Source of the DNA: Patescibacteria group bacterium
GTDB taxonomy: Bacteria; Patescibacteriota; Patescibacteriia; Patescibacteriales; WJLG01
Reading direction: 5' to 3'
Length of the DNA stretch: 52,299 bases
Assembly: GCA_028716485.1 (NCBI GenBank)
Contig: JAQUPS010000011.1
Span: 1-52,299 of the forward strand
The position numbers were made by a program, and so were the translations under genes. Below the pieces are notes generated by a model, which saw only the letters and a list, made by a program, of their open reading frames with translations, ran no database searches and was not told the origin of the DNA. This document shows, piece by piece, positions 1 through 8,684 of the stretch (positions within the stretch are counted from its first letter, which is position 1; each line of letters begins with the position of its first letter).

Positions 1-120
1 ATCAAAAAGTACATCGATGACCAGCGGCAAGCGGATGAGCGGGAATTTTTGAACAAATGGGAAGATACGCAGGGCGAAGCCCGTTACCTAACTAATTCCA
101 CCGGCGAAGCCGGTGTGTAA
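1..120 (+). CDS. C-terminal fragment of an unrecognised protein
   Basis: An open frame runs from the window edge to TAA at 118-120, giving 39 residues rich in charged amino acids and ending STGEAGV. I do not recognise the family. The last codons are formed by a perfect 7-bp hairpin (99-105 with 109-115, GAA loop), so the C-terminus is shaped by a palindrome overlapping the stop codon. The gene lies 15 bp upstream of pheS on the same strand and could share its transcript. Confidence 0.45.
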   Translation: MKKYIDDQRQADEREFLNKWEDTQGEARYLTNSTGEAGV

Positions 121-135
121 TTTAATTACATATTT

Positions 136-1164
136 ATGAAGAACAAGCTTGAAGATTTGAAGAAACAGATATTGGATGAATTGGCCAAGGCCAAGAGCGG
201 GGAGCTGCTGCGGGAATTGGAAATAAAATATCTCGGCCGCAAAGGCGAACTGTCCAATATTTTGCGCGGCGTCAAAGATTTGGGCGCCGAGGAGCGGCAG
301 GAGATCGGCGCGCTGGCCAATGCGATTAAAACCGAAGTGACCGCAAAATTCGAAGAAATAAAAAAAGAAACCGAGAGCAAGGAGACGGCGACCGGTTTTG
401 TCGATGTCACTCTGCCGGGCAAGAAAATCGTCAGAGGCCATCTCAATCCGATCTCGATAATTCAGGCCGAACTGGAAGATTTATTTATCTCTCTGGGATT
501 TATGGTGGCGGATGGTCCGGAACTGGAAAGCGATTATTATAATTTTGAAGCGTTGAATATTCCCAAAAGTCATCCGGCGCGCGATATGCAGGACACTTTT
601 TATATCGACAAGAAAAATGCCGAGGGCGAATATGATTTGCTGTTGCGGACGCATACCTCGCCGGTGCAGGTGCGGGCGATGCAGAAATACGGCGCGCCGC
701 TTAAAGCGGTAGTGCCGGGCCGCTGTTTCCGTTCCGAGGCGACCGATGCGCGCCATGAACATACTTTATATCAATTTGAAGGTTTTATGATCGATAAAGA
801 TATTAATTTTTCCCATCTCAAAGGCGTGCTGGAATTGGTGGGCAAGAAATTATTCGGCGAAGAAACGAAATTGCGGATGCGCCCGAAATTTTATCCGTTT
901 GTCGAACCCGGCACCAACGGCGAATTCACCTGCCTGTTATGCAAGGGCAAAGGTTGCCGCCTTTGTAAAAATTCCGGCTGGCTGGAAGTTATCGGCGCGG
1001 GATTGATCCACCCCGAAGTTTTAAGGGCCGGCGGAATCGATCCGGAAATATATTCCGGTTTTGCTTTCGGTTTCGGCTTGTCGCGCCTCGCGCAATTGAA
1101 ATACGGCATCGACGATGCGCGCCTGGCGATGAGCGGAGATCTTAGATTTTTACAACAATTTTAA
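136..1164 (+). CDS. pheS: Phenylalanyl-tRNA synthetase alpha subunit
   Basis: This is the catalytic alpha subunit of the (alpha-beta)2 class II synthetase that charges tRNA-Phe in the cytoplasm. The N-terminal ~85 residues are the coiled-coil tRNA-binding arm. The class II core carries the motif HPARDMQDTFY at residues 146-156, and the C-terminus has the glycine-rich GFAFGFGLSRLAQLKYG motif 3 region. A CxxC-x4-CxxC knuckle (about 266-277) followed by SGWLEVIGAG is seen in many bacterial PheS proteins. The length of 342 aa is normal. There is no Shine-Dalgarno sequence before the ATG. pheT follows after a palindromic repeat, so the pair probably forms one operon. Confidence 0.97.
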   Translation: MKNKLEDLKKQILDELAKAKSGELLRELEIKYLGRKGELSNILRGVKDLGAEERQEIGALANAIKTEVTAKFEEIKKETESKETATGFVDVTLPGKKIVRGHLNPISIIQAELEDLFISLGFMVADGPELESDYYNFEALNIPKSHPARDMQDTFYIDKKNAEGEYDLLLRTHTSPVQVRAMQKYGAPLKAVVPGRCFRSEATDARHEHTLYQFEGFMIDKDINFSHLKGVLELVGKKLFGEETKLRMRPKFYPFVEPGTNGEFTCLLCKGKGCRLCKNSGWLEVIGAGLIHPEVLRAGGIDPEIYSGFAFGFGLSRLAQLKYGIDDARLAMSGDLRFLQQF

Positions 1165-1230
1165 TAGTAGTAAGTAGTATGTAGTAGGTAGTATGGGCTT
1201 AGACCATACTACATATTCCATACTACAAAT
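1165..1230. repeat. AGTAGTATG-family inverted repeat, copy 1
   Basis: The pheS-pheT spacer is built from iterations of AGTAGTATG and TAGTAGGTAG on the left and their complements (CATACTAC, CCATACTAC) on the right, forming one imperfect hairpin that ends just before the pheT ATG. Related copies lie at 4254-4346, 33166-33260 and 42250-42333. Confidence 0.85.
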
Positions 1231-1233
1231 AAT

Positions 1234-3663
1234 ATGTATTTATCTCTCAACTGGCTTAAGGACTTAGTTAATATTCCCAAATCAACAACCCCAGAAGAAT
1301 TAGGAACAAAGCTGACTAATTACACCGTCGAGGTAGAAAAAATTGAAAATCAAGCGGCGCATTTTGATAAGGTGGTAGTCGGCAAAGTTTTGGAAGTCAA
1401 AAAGCACCCCGGCGCCGATCGTTTAAGCGTCACAAAAGTTGATGTTGGTGAAAAAGAGCCCTTGAATATCGTTTGCGGCGCGCCCAATGTTTCGGCCGGG
1501 CAGCTCGTGCCGGTGGCGTTAGTCGGCGCGGAGTTGCCGAATGGGATGAAAATAGAGGAGCGTGATGTGCGGGGCGAAAAATCTTTCGGGATGATTTGCG
1601 CCGAAGACGAACTCGGACTTGGCAATGACCACGCCGGAATCATGGTTTTGGACAAGAAAGCTAAAATCGGCCTGCCCTTCAGCCAATATTTAAAATTAGA
1701 TGATGTGGTTTTCGAAGTCGATAATAAAACTTTGAGCAACCGGCCGGATCTTTGGGGGCATCTGGGCATTGCCCGCGAAATTGCGGTAATTTTGGAAACA
1801 AAAATCACTAAGGAATTCCAGCGTATTTTGGCAGAGAAAATAATAAATGACGAAAATTTGGAAAAATTGGGAGTCAAAGTCGAGGACGAAGATCTTTGCC
1901 CGCGCTACGCGGCGATAAAAATATCCGGCGTGGATATCAAGGAATCGCCGGAATGGATGCAAAAAAGATTATCGGCCGTGGGAATGCGCCCGATTAATAA
2001 TATTGTCGACGCGACCAATTATGTGATGCTGGAATTGGGCGAACCGATGCACGCTTTTGACGCGAGCCTGGTTCCGGAAATCGTGGTGCGGCTGGCTAAA
2101 AAAGGCGAAGCCATCAAGACTTTGGACGGCGAAAATCGGGTTTTGGATAATTCAATGCTGGTTATCGCTGACCGCGAAAAGGCCATTGCGATTGCCGGCG
2201 TGATGGGTTCGGAAGGCAGTGAAATAAATCCGTCGACCAAGACGATTATATTAGAAGCAGCTAATTTTAACGCGGTTTCGATCAGAAAAACTTCCACCAA
2301 ATTGGGTTTGCGCACCGAAGCTTCGATGCGTTTTGAAAAATCTTTGGATCAGAATATCTGCGAAGCGGCGCTCGCTCGCTGCCTGGAATTGATCAGGGAA
2401 ACCTGCCCTGCCGCCGCGGCCGCTAGCCAAGTCGCCGATATGAAAAAGCCGGCTCCGAATATCTCGCCGATTGAATTGGACTTGAATTGGGCAGCCAGAA
2501 AATTAGGCGAGGATTTGGGCAAGAAAAAAATCGTTAAAATTTTGGAATCGCTCGGCTTTGAAGCGGAAAACGCCGGCCCGCATCTTTTAAGAATAACCGT
2601 GCCGACCTGGCGCGCCACCAAAGATATTTCCATCAAGGAAGATGTCTTGGAGGAAATTATCAGGATTTACGGCTATAACAATATCAAAGCGGCGATGCCG
2701 ATGGCGGAAATGAAAGCGCCGCTGGAAAATGCGGAAAGAAAATTGGAGCGCCGGATAAAAAATATTTTGGCGCTGGGAGCCGAGCTTACCGAAGTTTATA
2801 ATTATTCTTTTGTCGGCGAGGAAAAATTAAGCAAGTTGAAAATAAGCCCCCTGGATTATCTGCGTTTGAAAAATCCGCTCACTAATCTGCAGACTATGCT
2901 GCGGCAGAATCTGTTGGAAAATTTAGTCGACAATATCAAGTCCAATCAGGCAAAATATGAGCGCGTCAGCCTTTTTGAAGTCGGCAGTGTTTTTTGGGAC
3001 GCGGTCGGCCGCATCAACAAGGATTCCCAGCGCAAAGAAAATCTGCCTTTTCAGATCAAGCATCTGGCTCTGGTTGAAGCCGGTACGCCGGCCGCCGATG
3101 TTTATGATCAAGTTAAAGGAAAATTTGAATATCTTTTGGAAAATTTTGATTTGACGGCGCGTTTTGAGGCCAGCGAAATGGTTCCGGAATGGGCGGACAA
3201 GAAAACCTTTGCCAAAATAATCGTGCGCGGCGAAGAAATCGGTTCGGCCGCCAATTTGGCCAAAGCTGTTTTAAATTCGCTCGGCATCAAGAAAGAAGCG
3301 GCTATCGCAGAGGTAGATTTGGAAAAATTGGCGAGAATAATTTTGTCTTCGGCGGAAAAGACTTATGAGAAACCCAATAAATATCCGGCGCTTGAGCGCG
3401 ATTTGGCTTTTGTGGTGAATGAGAATGTGCTGTATAATAACATCAAAGCCGAGATTGAAAAATTCAACGCGTTAATCGCTAAAACCGAGCTGTTCGATGT
3501 TTATCAGGGAAAAAATCTGCCAGCCGGCCAAAAGAGCCTGGCTTTCCATGTTACCTATTCTTCTCCGCACCGGACGCTGGAATCGGCCGAAGTCGACGCG
3601 GTGCAGGAAAAATTAATCGCCCAGCTCAAACAAAAATTTGATGCGCAAATCCGCAACTTTTAA
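1234..3663 (+). CDS. pheT: Phenylalanyl-tRNA synthetase beta subunit
   Basis: This is the beta subunit of PheRS, needed for tRNA binding and editing. It has the N-terminal MYLSLNWLKDLV start, a tRNA-binding (EMAP/OB) domain around residues 40-150 with the motif KKHPGADRLSV, the B3/B4 editing domain, a B5 domain with the KEDVLEEIIRIYGYNNI segment near residue 470, the catalytic-like core, and a C-terminal FDX-ACB domain ending ALERDLAFVV...SPHRTLESAEVDAVQEKL. The 809 aa length is typical of the full-length form. The ATG directly follows the repeat at 1165-1230 and has no SD. Confidence 0.97.
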   Translation: MYLSLNWLKDLVNIPKSTTPEELGTKLTNYTVEVEKIENQAAHFDKVVVGKVLEVKKHPGADRLSVTKVDVGEKEPLNIVCGAPNVSAGQLVPVALVGAELPNGMKIEERDVRGEKSFGMICAEDELGLGNDHAGIMVLDKKAKIGLPFSQYLKLDDVVFEVDNKTLSNRPDLWGHLGIAREIAVILETKITKEFQRILAEKIINDENLEKLGVKVEDEDLCPRYAAIKISGVDIKESPEWMQKRLSAVGMRPINNIVDATNYVMLELGEPMHAFDASLVPEIVVRLAKKGEAIKTLDGENRVLDNSMLVIADREKAIAIAGVMGSEGSEINPSTKTIILEAANFNAVSIRKTSTKLGLRTEASMRFEKSLDQNICEAALARCLELIRETCPAAAAASQVADMKKPAPNISPIELDLNWAARKLGEDLGKKKIVKILESLGFEAENAGPHLLRITVPTWRATKDISIKEDVLEEIIRIYGYNNIKAAMPMAEMKAPLENAERKLERRIKNILALGAELTEVYNYSFVGEEKLSKLKISPLDYLRLKNPLTNLQTMLRQNLLENLVDNIKSNQAKYERVSLFEVGSVFWDAVGRINKDSQRKENLPFQIKHLALVEAGTPAADVYDQVKGKFEYLLENFDLTARFEASEMVPEWADKKTFAKIIVRGEEIGSAANLAKAVLNSLGIKKEAAIAEVDLEKLARIILSSAEKTYEKPNKYPALERDLAFVVNENVLYNNIKAEIEKFNALIAKTELFDVYQGKNLPAGQKSLAFHVTYSSPHRTLESAEVDAVQEKLIAQLKQKFDAQIRNF

Positions 3664-3721
3664 CCTATTGCTGTCGCGAGATTTTTTCCCATACTCCGTG
3701 CCTTGGGCGCAAACCTCTCTC

Positions 3722-3848
3722 TTTTTGTCATCCCGAGCCCCTGGCGAGGGATCTATTAAGAAGAACTCGAATGTTCGCAATAGGATTATTTGATTAATTT
3801 AAATATAGCTTGCAGGCAGATCCCTCGCTGATGCTCGGGATGACAAAA
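3722..3848. repeat. GTCATCC-family long inverted repeat, copy 1
   Basis: The arms TTTTTGTCATCCCGAGC (from 3722) and GCTCGGGATGACAAAA (to 3848) are complementary, with inner arms GCGAGGGATCT and AGATCCCTCGC, so the whole unit folds into one long hairpin. Other copies are at 15966-16127, 33430-33520, 41692-41785 and 44265-44416, with a half copy at 5004-5046. Confidence 0.88.
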
Positions 3849-3854
3849 TGTCGT

Positions 3855-4253
3855 ATGACAGAGATAAAAAAAATCAAAAAAATTTCCGCGGCCAATATCG
3901 TCGCCTTGCTCTACGCGCTCTTCGGTTTTACCGCTTCTTTTATTACCTCGATTTATTCTTTAATCGTTTTCGTCCGGGAAAAACAACTTGCCGACAAATT
4001 ATCTATTTATATTCTGACTAATCTTGGCCTGAGTTTTCTGATCGCTCTGGCGGCCGCCATCGCCGCTGGCATCGCCGGCTGGCTGCTCGGATTTATTACG
4101 GCCGCCTTCTATAATTTTTTAGCCAAGAATATCGGCGGAGTGAAGATTGAATTGGCGGACGAAACGTTTGACGAGCTAAAAAAGGACGAAGAAATAAAAA
4201 AATCCCCCTTCGCCAAGGCTGCGGGGGACAAGCAAGAGCTTTTTAAATATTAA
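3855..4253 (+). CDS. Two-helix membrane protein, DUF3566-like in appearance
   Basis: A 132-residue protein starting MTEIKKIKKISAANIV. An upstream in-frame TTG at 3810 lies inside the preceding repeat, so the ATG at 3855 is preferred. Two hydrophobic segments are visible: about residues 13-40 (ending SIYSLIVFV) and about 55-85 (LGLSFLIALAAAIAAGIAGWL and the following helix), after which comes NFLAKNIGGVKIELAD. Two helices followed by a GGI-V/K-I/V-E-L tail recall DUF3566 proteins; that link is a resemblance only. The C-terminal 30 residues are charged and cytoplasmic-looking. The role is unknown. Confidence 0.7.
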   Translation: MTEIKKIKKISAANIVALLYALFGFTASFITSIYSLIVFVREKQLADKLSIYILTNLGLSFLIALAAAIAAGIAGWLLGFITAAFYNFLAKNIGGVKIELADETFDELKKDEEIKKSPFAKAAGDKQELFKY

Positions 4254-4346
4254 ATAGTAGTATGCAGTAAGCAGTATGCAGTATGCAATTAAGGAAAACC
4301 TTGGTTGCAACTCCATACGCCATACTACATACTGCATACTGCCAAT
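4254..4346. repeat. AGTAGTATG-family inverted repeat, copy 2
   Basis: The left arm is made of AGTAGTATGCAGTAAGCAG and GTATGCAGTATG units and the right arm of CATACTACATACTGCATAC, with a short AAGGAAAACCTT hairpin in the centre. It fills the whole gap between two small genes and ends one base before the next ATG. Confidence 0.85.
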
Positions 4347-4715
4347 ATGTTCTCAACCAGCCACGACATCTTGCTCTTAACCATCGCCGCCTGCGTCGCC
4401 GCTTTCACTATTTTTCTTTGCTGGGGCATGTTTTATCTCATCGCGATGACGCGCAACGTTTTCAAAATTGTCAAAGACATCCGCCGGATCATCGACAAGG
4501 CGGAAGGGATTTTAGATGCTATCAAAGAGAAAATTAATTCCAGCGCCTCTTATCTTTTTCTCATCGGCGAAGGTCTGAAAAAAATCGTCGAGATCGCCAA
4601 AGCCTGGCACGCCAAGCAGGATTACCGCGGCGATGAAGAGCCGATCGACGCTGAAGCCGAATCAGAATATTCCGCCAAAGAAAAACCGCGGAAGGTCAAA
4701 GTTAAAGAAAAATAA
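4347..4715 (+). CDS. Single-pass membrane protein of unknown function
   Basis: A 122-residue protein beginning MFSTSHDILLLTIAACV. One strong membrane helix spans about residues 8-32 and is followed by an amphipathic helix, KIVKDIRRIIDKAEGILDAI, and a charged tail rich in Glu and Lys. The upstream in-frame start at 4305 lies in the palindromic repeat and is discarded. Its position just after another small membrane protein suggests cotranscription, but nothing shows a function. Confidence 0.65.
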   Translation: MFSTSHDILLLTIAACVAAFTIFLCWGMFYLIAMTRNVFKIVKDIRRIIDKAEGILDAIKEKINSSASYLFLIGEGLKKIVEIAKAWHAKQDYRGDEEPIDAEAESEYSAKEKPRKVKVKEK

Positions 4716-4721
4716 TAAAAA

Positions 4722-4772
4722 AATTCCCCTCTTGGGAGGGGTGGCGCCGCCTCGGCGACGGGGTGGGTTTAT
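4722..4772. repeat. CCCCTCC/GGAGGGG palindromic element, copy 1
   Basis: The unit has a CCCCTC-TT-GGGAGGGG hairpin followed by a GC-rich arm (GGCGCCGCCTCGGCGACGG). In inverted orientation the same pattern occurs at 28197-28247 and, strikingly, inside the tsaD reading frame at 27322-27371. Confidence 0.8.
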
Positions 4773-4805
4773 TCCTGACAGTATTTACAATCTAATATTA
4801 AAAAT

Positions 4806-4997
4806 ATGGGTATCTCACAAATTTTAGCTTTGTGTATAGTCGTTGTTCTGATAATATTAGCTTTGGCCATTAAGCCTATAAGAAAAGCAATAGGTTTGTT
4901 GCTTGTTATTCTTGGCGGCCTTGCCTGCATGACAGTCATAGGTGTAATTATCGGGATACCCATGATAATTGTTGGCGGAATTTTTTTATTTGTTTGA
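4806..4997 (+). CDS. Very small two-helix membrane protein
   Basis: The 63-residue product MGISQILALCIVVVL... is almost entirely hydrophobic, with two membrane helices (about 5-22 and 29-62) joined by the basic turn KPIRKAIG. There is no clear SD. The second hydrophobic stretch is glycine- and isoleucine-rich. It could be a real small membrane protein or a chance hydrophobic frame; the clean start and terminator downstream favour a gene. Confidence 0.5.
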   Translation: MGISQILALCIVVVLIILALAIKPIRKAIGLLLVILGGLACMTVIGVIIGIPMIIVGGIFLFV

Positions 4998-5003
4998 TAA
5001 TTT

Positions 5004-5046
5004 TGGAAGGATCAGATACTTCGCCAGGGGCTCAGGATGACAAAAA
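5004..5046. repeat. Half copy of the GTCATCC-family repeat
   Basis: GGAAGGATCAGATACTTCGC followed by GGGGCTCAGGATGACAAAAAC matches the right arm of the long inverted repeats seen elsewhere, but the left arm is missing. Confidence 0.65.
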
Positions 5047-5083
5047 CAAAAACCGCCAGCATTGCGCTGACGATTTTTTTATT
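5042..5083. terminator. Bidirectional terminator, upstream small genes / topA
   Basis: GCCAGC pairs with GCTGAC with one mismatch. There is a T7 run on the plus side and a matching A-rich run on the left, so it can end both the plus-strand small genes and the convergent topA. Confidence 0.6.
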
Positions 5084-5119
5084 CCAAATTCCTTGAGCCT
5101 TAAGCCATAAGCCCTTTGC

Positions 5120-7378
5120 CTATTTTTCGTATTCGCATTCTTTGCTCGAACATTTCACGCCGCCATTCTTGCCTTCCATCAATAAGGCGCCGCAGTCGGG
5201 GCATTTCTCGGCGAGCGGTTTGCCGGAGTAGGCGTTTTTGCAGGCCGGATAATTGGAGCAGGCATAGAAAAGTCCGCGGCGGGAGCGTTTTTGGACGATT
5301 TCGCCTTTGCCGCAGGCAGGGCAGGCGATGCCGGTGCCGACTTTATTTTCTTCCATATTTTTGATGTTCTTGCATTTCGGGTAGGCGGAGCAGGCCAGGA
5401 ACATGCCGAAGCGGCCGTTGCGCACCACCATCGGCGAGCCGCATTTTTCGCAGACCTCGGCTTTGTATTTTTCTTTCAATTTTTCCATCGCTTCGCTGAT
5501 CGCTTTGTCCTTGCCGTCAATCACGCCGTCCTTGTTCTTGTCCATCGATTTGATATTCTTGCATTTGGGGAAGCCGGAGCAAGCGAGGAATTTTCCATAG
5601 CGGCCGCGCTTAATGATCATCGGCGAGCCGCATTTTTCGCAGACCTCGTCGGATTTTTCTTCCGGCATCACCGCGTTCTTGTCGACTTCTTCGTATTTGG
5701 CGGTTAAATTTTCGTGGAATGGCTTATAAAAATCGGCGATGACCGGCTGCCATTTCTTTTCGCCTTCGGCTACGGCATCCAAATTATTTTCCATATCGGC
5801 GGTGAATTTGAAATCAACGATCTGCGGAAAATGTTTCACCAATAAATCATTGACGACAAAAGCGATTTCGGTCGGCTTTAATTTTTTGGCATCGTCGCGT
5901 TCGACATAGTTTCTCTCAATAATCGTGGCGATGGTCGGCGCGTAAGTGGAAGGACGGCCGATGCCGTATTCTTCCAATTGTTTGACTAAAGTAGCATCAG
6001 AATAGCGAGCCGGCGGCTTGGTAAAATGCTGTTCGCCGTTCAAATTTTCCAGCTTAACTTCTTCTTTTTCCGCCACGACCGGCAGAACATTGTCGGAAAT
6101 TTTTTCCGGATAAAGTTTCAGATAGCCGTCAAAAACCAAAGTTTGGCCAGTGGCGCGGAATTGGTAGGGCGTATTCTGCGCGTCGATATTAATAGAAGCC
6201 GAGTTGACAATCGCTTCCGGCATCTGCGACGCAACCGCCCGCTGCCAGATTAGTTTGTATAATTTATATTGATTGGGGGTGAGCGAAGCTTCCAGGGCTT
6301 CCGGGGCGCGGCTGGCTTCGGTGGGGCGGATGGCTTCGTGCGCTTCCTGCGCGCCCTTGCTTTTGGTCTTGAATTTTCGCGGCTCGGCAATCTGATACTT
6401 GCCGTCAAAATTATTTTTAAGATAAGTCTGGGCGTCAGTCAAGAATTTCACTGACAAATTAAGCGAGTCGGTTCTCATATAAGTGATCAAACCGACCTGG
6501 CCCTCGCCGGCGATTTCCGCGCCTTCATATAATTGTTGGGCGATCATCATCGTCTGTTTGGCGGAAAAACCCAAGATTGAGTTGGCGGCCTGCTGTAAAG
6601 TGGAAGTGGTGAACGGCGCGGGCGGATTTTTTTTGCTCTGTTTCTGCTCTACGCCGGCAACGATATATTTGGCATTGTTCAAAGCGGCTAAAATTTTGTC
6701 AGCCTCTTCCTTGTTTTTGATCGCCAATTTTTCCACGGTCTGGCCGCCGATTTTATTAAGCGAGGCCTCGAAGCTTTCGTTTTTGGCGGTCAAAAATTTG
6801 CCCAAAACATCCCAATATTCTTCCGGTTTGAAGGCGAGTATTTCCCGTTCTTTTTCCACGATCAAACGCATGGCGACTGACTGGACGCGTCCGGCGGATA
6901 AGCCGCGGGCGACTTTTTTCCAGAGGAAAGGGGAGAGTTCATAACCGACCAATCTGTCCAAAATTCTTCTGGCTTGCTGGGCATCAACTAAATTTAAATC
7001 CAGTTCGCGCGGATTTTTCAAGGCTTCATTGATAGCTTCCTTGGTGATTTCATGGAAAGCGATGCGTTCGGTTTTGCTTTCCGGAATATGCAAAGCTTCC
7101 AGCAGATGCCAGGCGATCGCTTCTCCTTCGCGGTCTTCATCGGTCGCGAGTATAATCTTCTCCGCCTTGGCCGCCAACTTCTTCAATTTGGTGACGTTTT
7201 TCTTGGCCGCGGTCGGTATAATATAGGTAGGCGAGAAATTTTTGGTAATATCAATACCCATCTCGCTTTTAGGGAGATCGCGCACGTGGCCGTAGGAAGA
7301 TTCAACGACAAAGTTCTTGTCCAAAAATTTAGTGATGGTCTTGGCTTTAGTCGGAGACTCGACGATGATTAAATCCAT
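5120..7378 (-). CDS. topA: DNA topoisomerase I
   Basis: Type IA topoisomerase that relaxes negative supercoils. The TOPRIM domain is at the N-terminus (MDLIIVESPTKAKTI, then ATDEDREGEAIAWHLLEAL with the acidic DxDxE cluster). The catalytic tyrosine lies in GLITYMRTDSLNLS. The C-terminus holds three to four Cys4 zinc ribbons (CEKCGSPM...CSGFPKC, CEKCGSPM...CSAYPKC, CPACGKG...CSNYPAC, CPDCG). The length of 752 aa is normal. An unusual insert between the first two ribbons carries DKNKDGVIDGKD (residues 613-624), which fits an EF-hand/dockerin calcium loop. There is no SD; a palindromic repeat separates it from dprA upstream. Confidence 0.97.
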   Translation of the reverse strand: MDLIIVESPTKAKTITKFLDKNFVVESSYGHVRDLPKSEMGIDITKNFSPTYIIPTAAKKNVTKLKKLAAKAEKIILATDEDREGEAIAWHLLEALHIPESKTERIAFHEITKEAINEALKNPRELDLNLVDAQQARRILDRLVGYELSPFLWKKVARGLSAGRVQSVAMRLIVEKEREILAFKPEEYWDVLGKFLTAKNESFEASLNKIGGQTVEKLAIKNKEEADKILAALNNAKYIVAGVEQKQSKKNPPAPFTTSTLQQAANSILGFSAKQTMMIAQQLYEGAEIAGEGQVGLITYMRTDSLNLSVKFLTDAQTYLKNNFDGKYQIAEPRKFKTKSKGAQEAHEAIRPTEASRAPEALEASLTPNQYKLYKLIWQRAVASQMPEAIVNSASINIDAQNTPYQFRATGQTLVFDGYLKLYPEKISDNVLPVVAEKEEVKLENLNGEQHFTKPPARYSDATLVKQLEEYGIGRPSTYAPTIATIIERNYVERDDAKKLKPTEIAFVVNDLLVKHFPQIVDFKFTADMENNLDAVAEGEKKWQPVIADFYKPFHENLTAKYEEVDKNAVMPEEKSDEVCEKCGSPMIIKRGRYGKFLACSGFPKCKNIKSMDKNKDGVIDGKDKAISEAMEKLKEKYKAEVCEKCGSPMVVRNGRFGMFLACSAYPKCKNIKNMEENKVGTGIACPACGKGEIVQKRSRRGLFYACSNYPACKNAYSGKPLAEKCPDCGALLMEGKNGGVKCSSKECEYEK

Positions 7379-7380
7379 AA

Positions 7381-7466
7381 ATTGTTACATTGTTAAATTG
7401 TTACATTGTTACGCGACGAAGTTAAGATGTTTAACAATGTAGCAATGTAACAATAAAACAATAACG
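7381..7466. repeat. TGTTACATTG inverted repeat before topA
   Basis: Repeated TTGTTACATTGTTA units on the left mirror TTTAACAATGTAGCAATGTAAC on the right. The element fills the dprA-topA gap and resembles, in design, the AGTAGTATG elements. Confidence 0.75.
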
Positions 7467-7499
7467 GTTTTATGAAAGAAATTTATTATTAAAATTTTT

Positions 7500-8600
7500 T
7501 TATAATGTTGCTATGTAATTTCCTCCCCCTACATTTCTTACGGCTTTTTTGATTTCTAATATAGTCAGTGTACTATTTATTATTTTTGTGTCAAGTTGCG
7601 TGGCGCGGATTAGTTCGTCAAGATGCAACGGTTCGCAGGATAATTTTTTTAAAATTTTTTGTTCGTCAAGGTTGAATTGCGATAAATCTTTGGTGGCATT
7701 ATCCGGATTTTTTTCCGGAAAAAAGCCGAATGATTCCAGGATATCGACGGCGGAAAATATCGGTTTTGCCCCTGATTTTATTAAGCTATTCGGCCCAGCC
7801 GAGGCTGGGGAAAAGATATTGCCCGGCACAGCCATCACTTCGCGGCCTTCTTCCAGGGCAAAGCGCGCCGTAATCAGCGAGCCGGATTTTTCATTAGCCT
7901 CGACGACGAGCGTCGCTTGGGCAAGTCCGGCGATAATCCGATTGCGTTGGGGAAAGTTCTGTTTTAGCGGCGGAGTACCGGGTGGAAATTCGGAAATGAT
8001 CGCTCCGCCCGAGGCGATAATCTGTTCCGCCAGTAGCAAATTTTGCGCCGGATAAATACTTTGCTTATCAATTCCCGAGCCGAGTACGGCCACAGTTCTG
8101 CCGCCGGCTTTTACTGTTTCCAGCTGCGCCAGAGAATCAATGCCGATGGCCAAGCCGCTCGTTATCAATATTTTTTGGGCGACCAGCGGCGGGATTATTT
8201 TTTCAACAGCCTGTTGGCCGTAATATGTGCATTTGCGCGCGCCGACCACGGCCAAAGCTTTTAAACCGTTAATCGACAGATTACCTTTGTAAAATAATAA
8301 AAAAGGCGGGTAAAAAATTTCTTTAAGCAATTCCGGATAACCGTCTTCTTCCAGTGAGATGGTCTTGATATTTTCGCGCGCCAAATCCTCGGCAATCCTT
8401 TCCGGGATGATATTTTTTCTGGCCGCTTGAAATTCTAAAGCTATTTTTTCCTCAATACCTGAGCGGATAATTTCCTCCTCCGGCGCTGAAAAAATATTTT
8501 GCCAAGACGGAAAATAATTTTTCAACTTTTTCAAACTTACCGGGCCGAATTTGCGGAAATAACTTAGAGCGACCAGATAATTTTTATCCGAGAAACTCAT
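7500..8600 (-). CDS. dprA: DNA-processing protein DprA (Smf)
   Basis: DprA loads RecA onto incoming single-stranded DNA during natural transformation. The N-terminal helix-hairpin-helix/SAM-like region is about residues 1-70. The extended Rossmann fold follows, with AVVGARKCTYYG, LITSGLAIGIDSLAQ and AVLGSGIDKQSIYPAQN, then SEFPPGTPPLKQNFPQRNRIIAGLA and SGSLITARFALEEGREVMAVPG, all characteristic of the family. The C-terminal DprA winged-helix domain is present (about residues 305-366). The length of 366 aa is normal. There is no SD. It lies upstream of topA on the same strand. Confidence 0.96.
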   Translation of the reverse strand: MSFSDKNYLVALSYFRKFGPVSLKKLKNYFPSWQNIFSAPEEEIIRSGIEEKIALEFQAARKNIIPERIAEDLARENIKTISLEEDGYPELLKEIFYPPFLLFYKGNLSINGLKALAVVGARKCTYYGQQAVEKIIPPLVAQKILITSGLAIGIDSLAQLETVKAGGRTVAVLGSGIDKQSIYPAQNLLLAEQIIASGGAIISEFPPGTPPLKQNFPQRNRIIAGLAQATLVVEANEKSGSLITARFALEEGREVMAVPGNIFSPASAGPNSLIKSGAKPIFSAVDILESFGFFPEKNPDNATKDLSQFNLDEQKILKKLSCEPLHLDELIRATQLDTKIINSTLTILEIKKAVRNVGGGNYIATL

Positions 8601-8647
8601 AATATTTGGCTAATATTATAAATAATATCGCAATAAACTTTATGCCC

Positions 8648-8678
8648 TTGACGGGATTTTTTACTATGTTAATATAAT
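8648..8678 (+). promoter_or_regulatory. Promoter of candidate ncRNA (8685-9022)
   Basis: TTGACG at 8648-8653 precedes an AT-rich -10 region TAATATAAT (8670-8678; spacer 16-19 depending on register). It points away from dprA, and no plus-strand CDS follows before the terminator at 9001-9022. Confidence 0.55.
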
Positions 8679-8684
8679 ACAACT

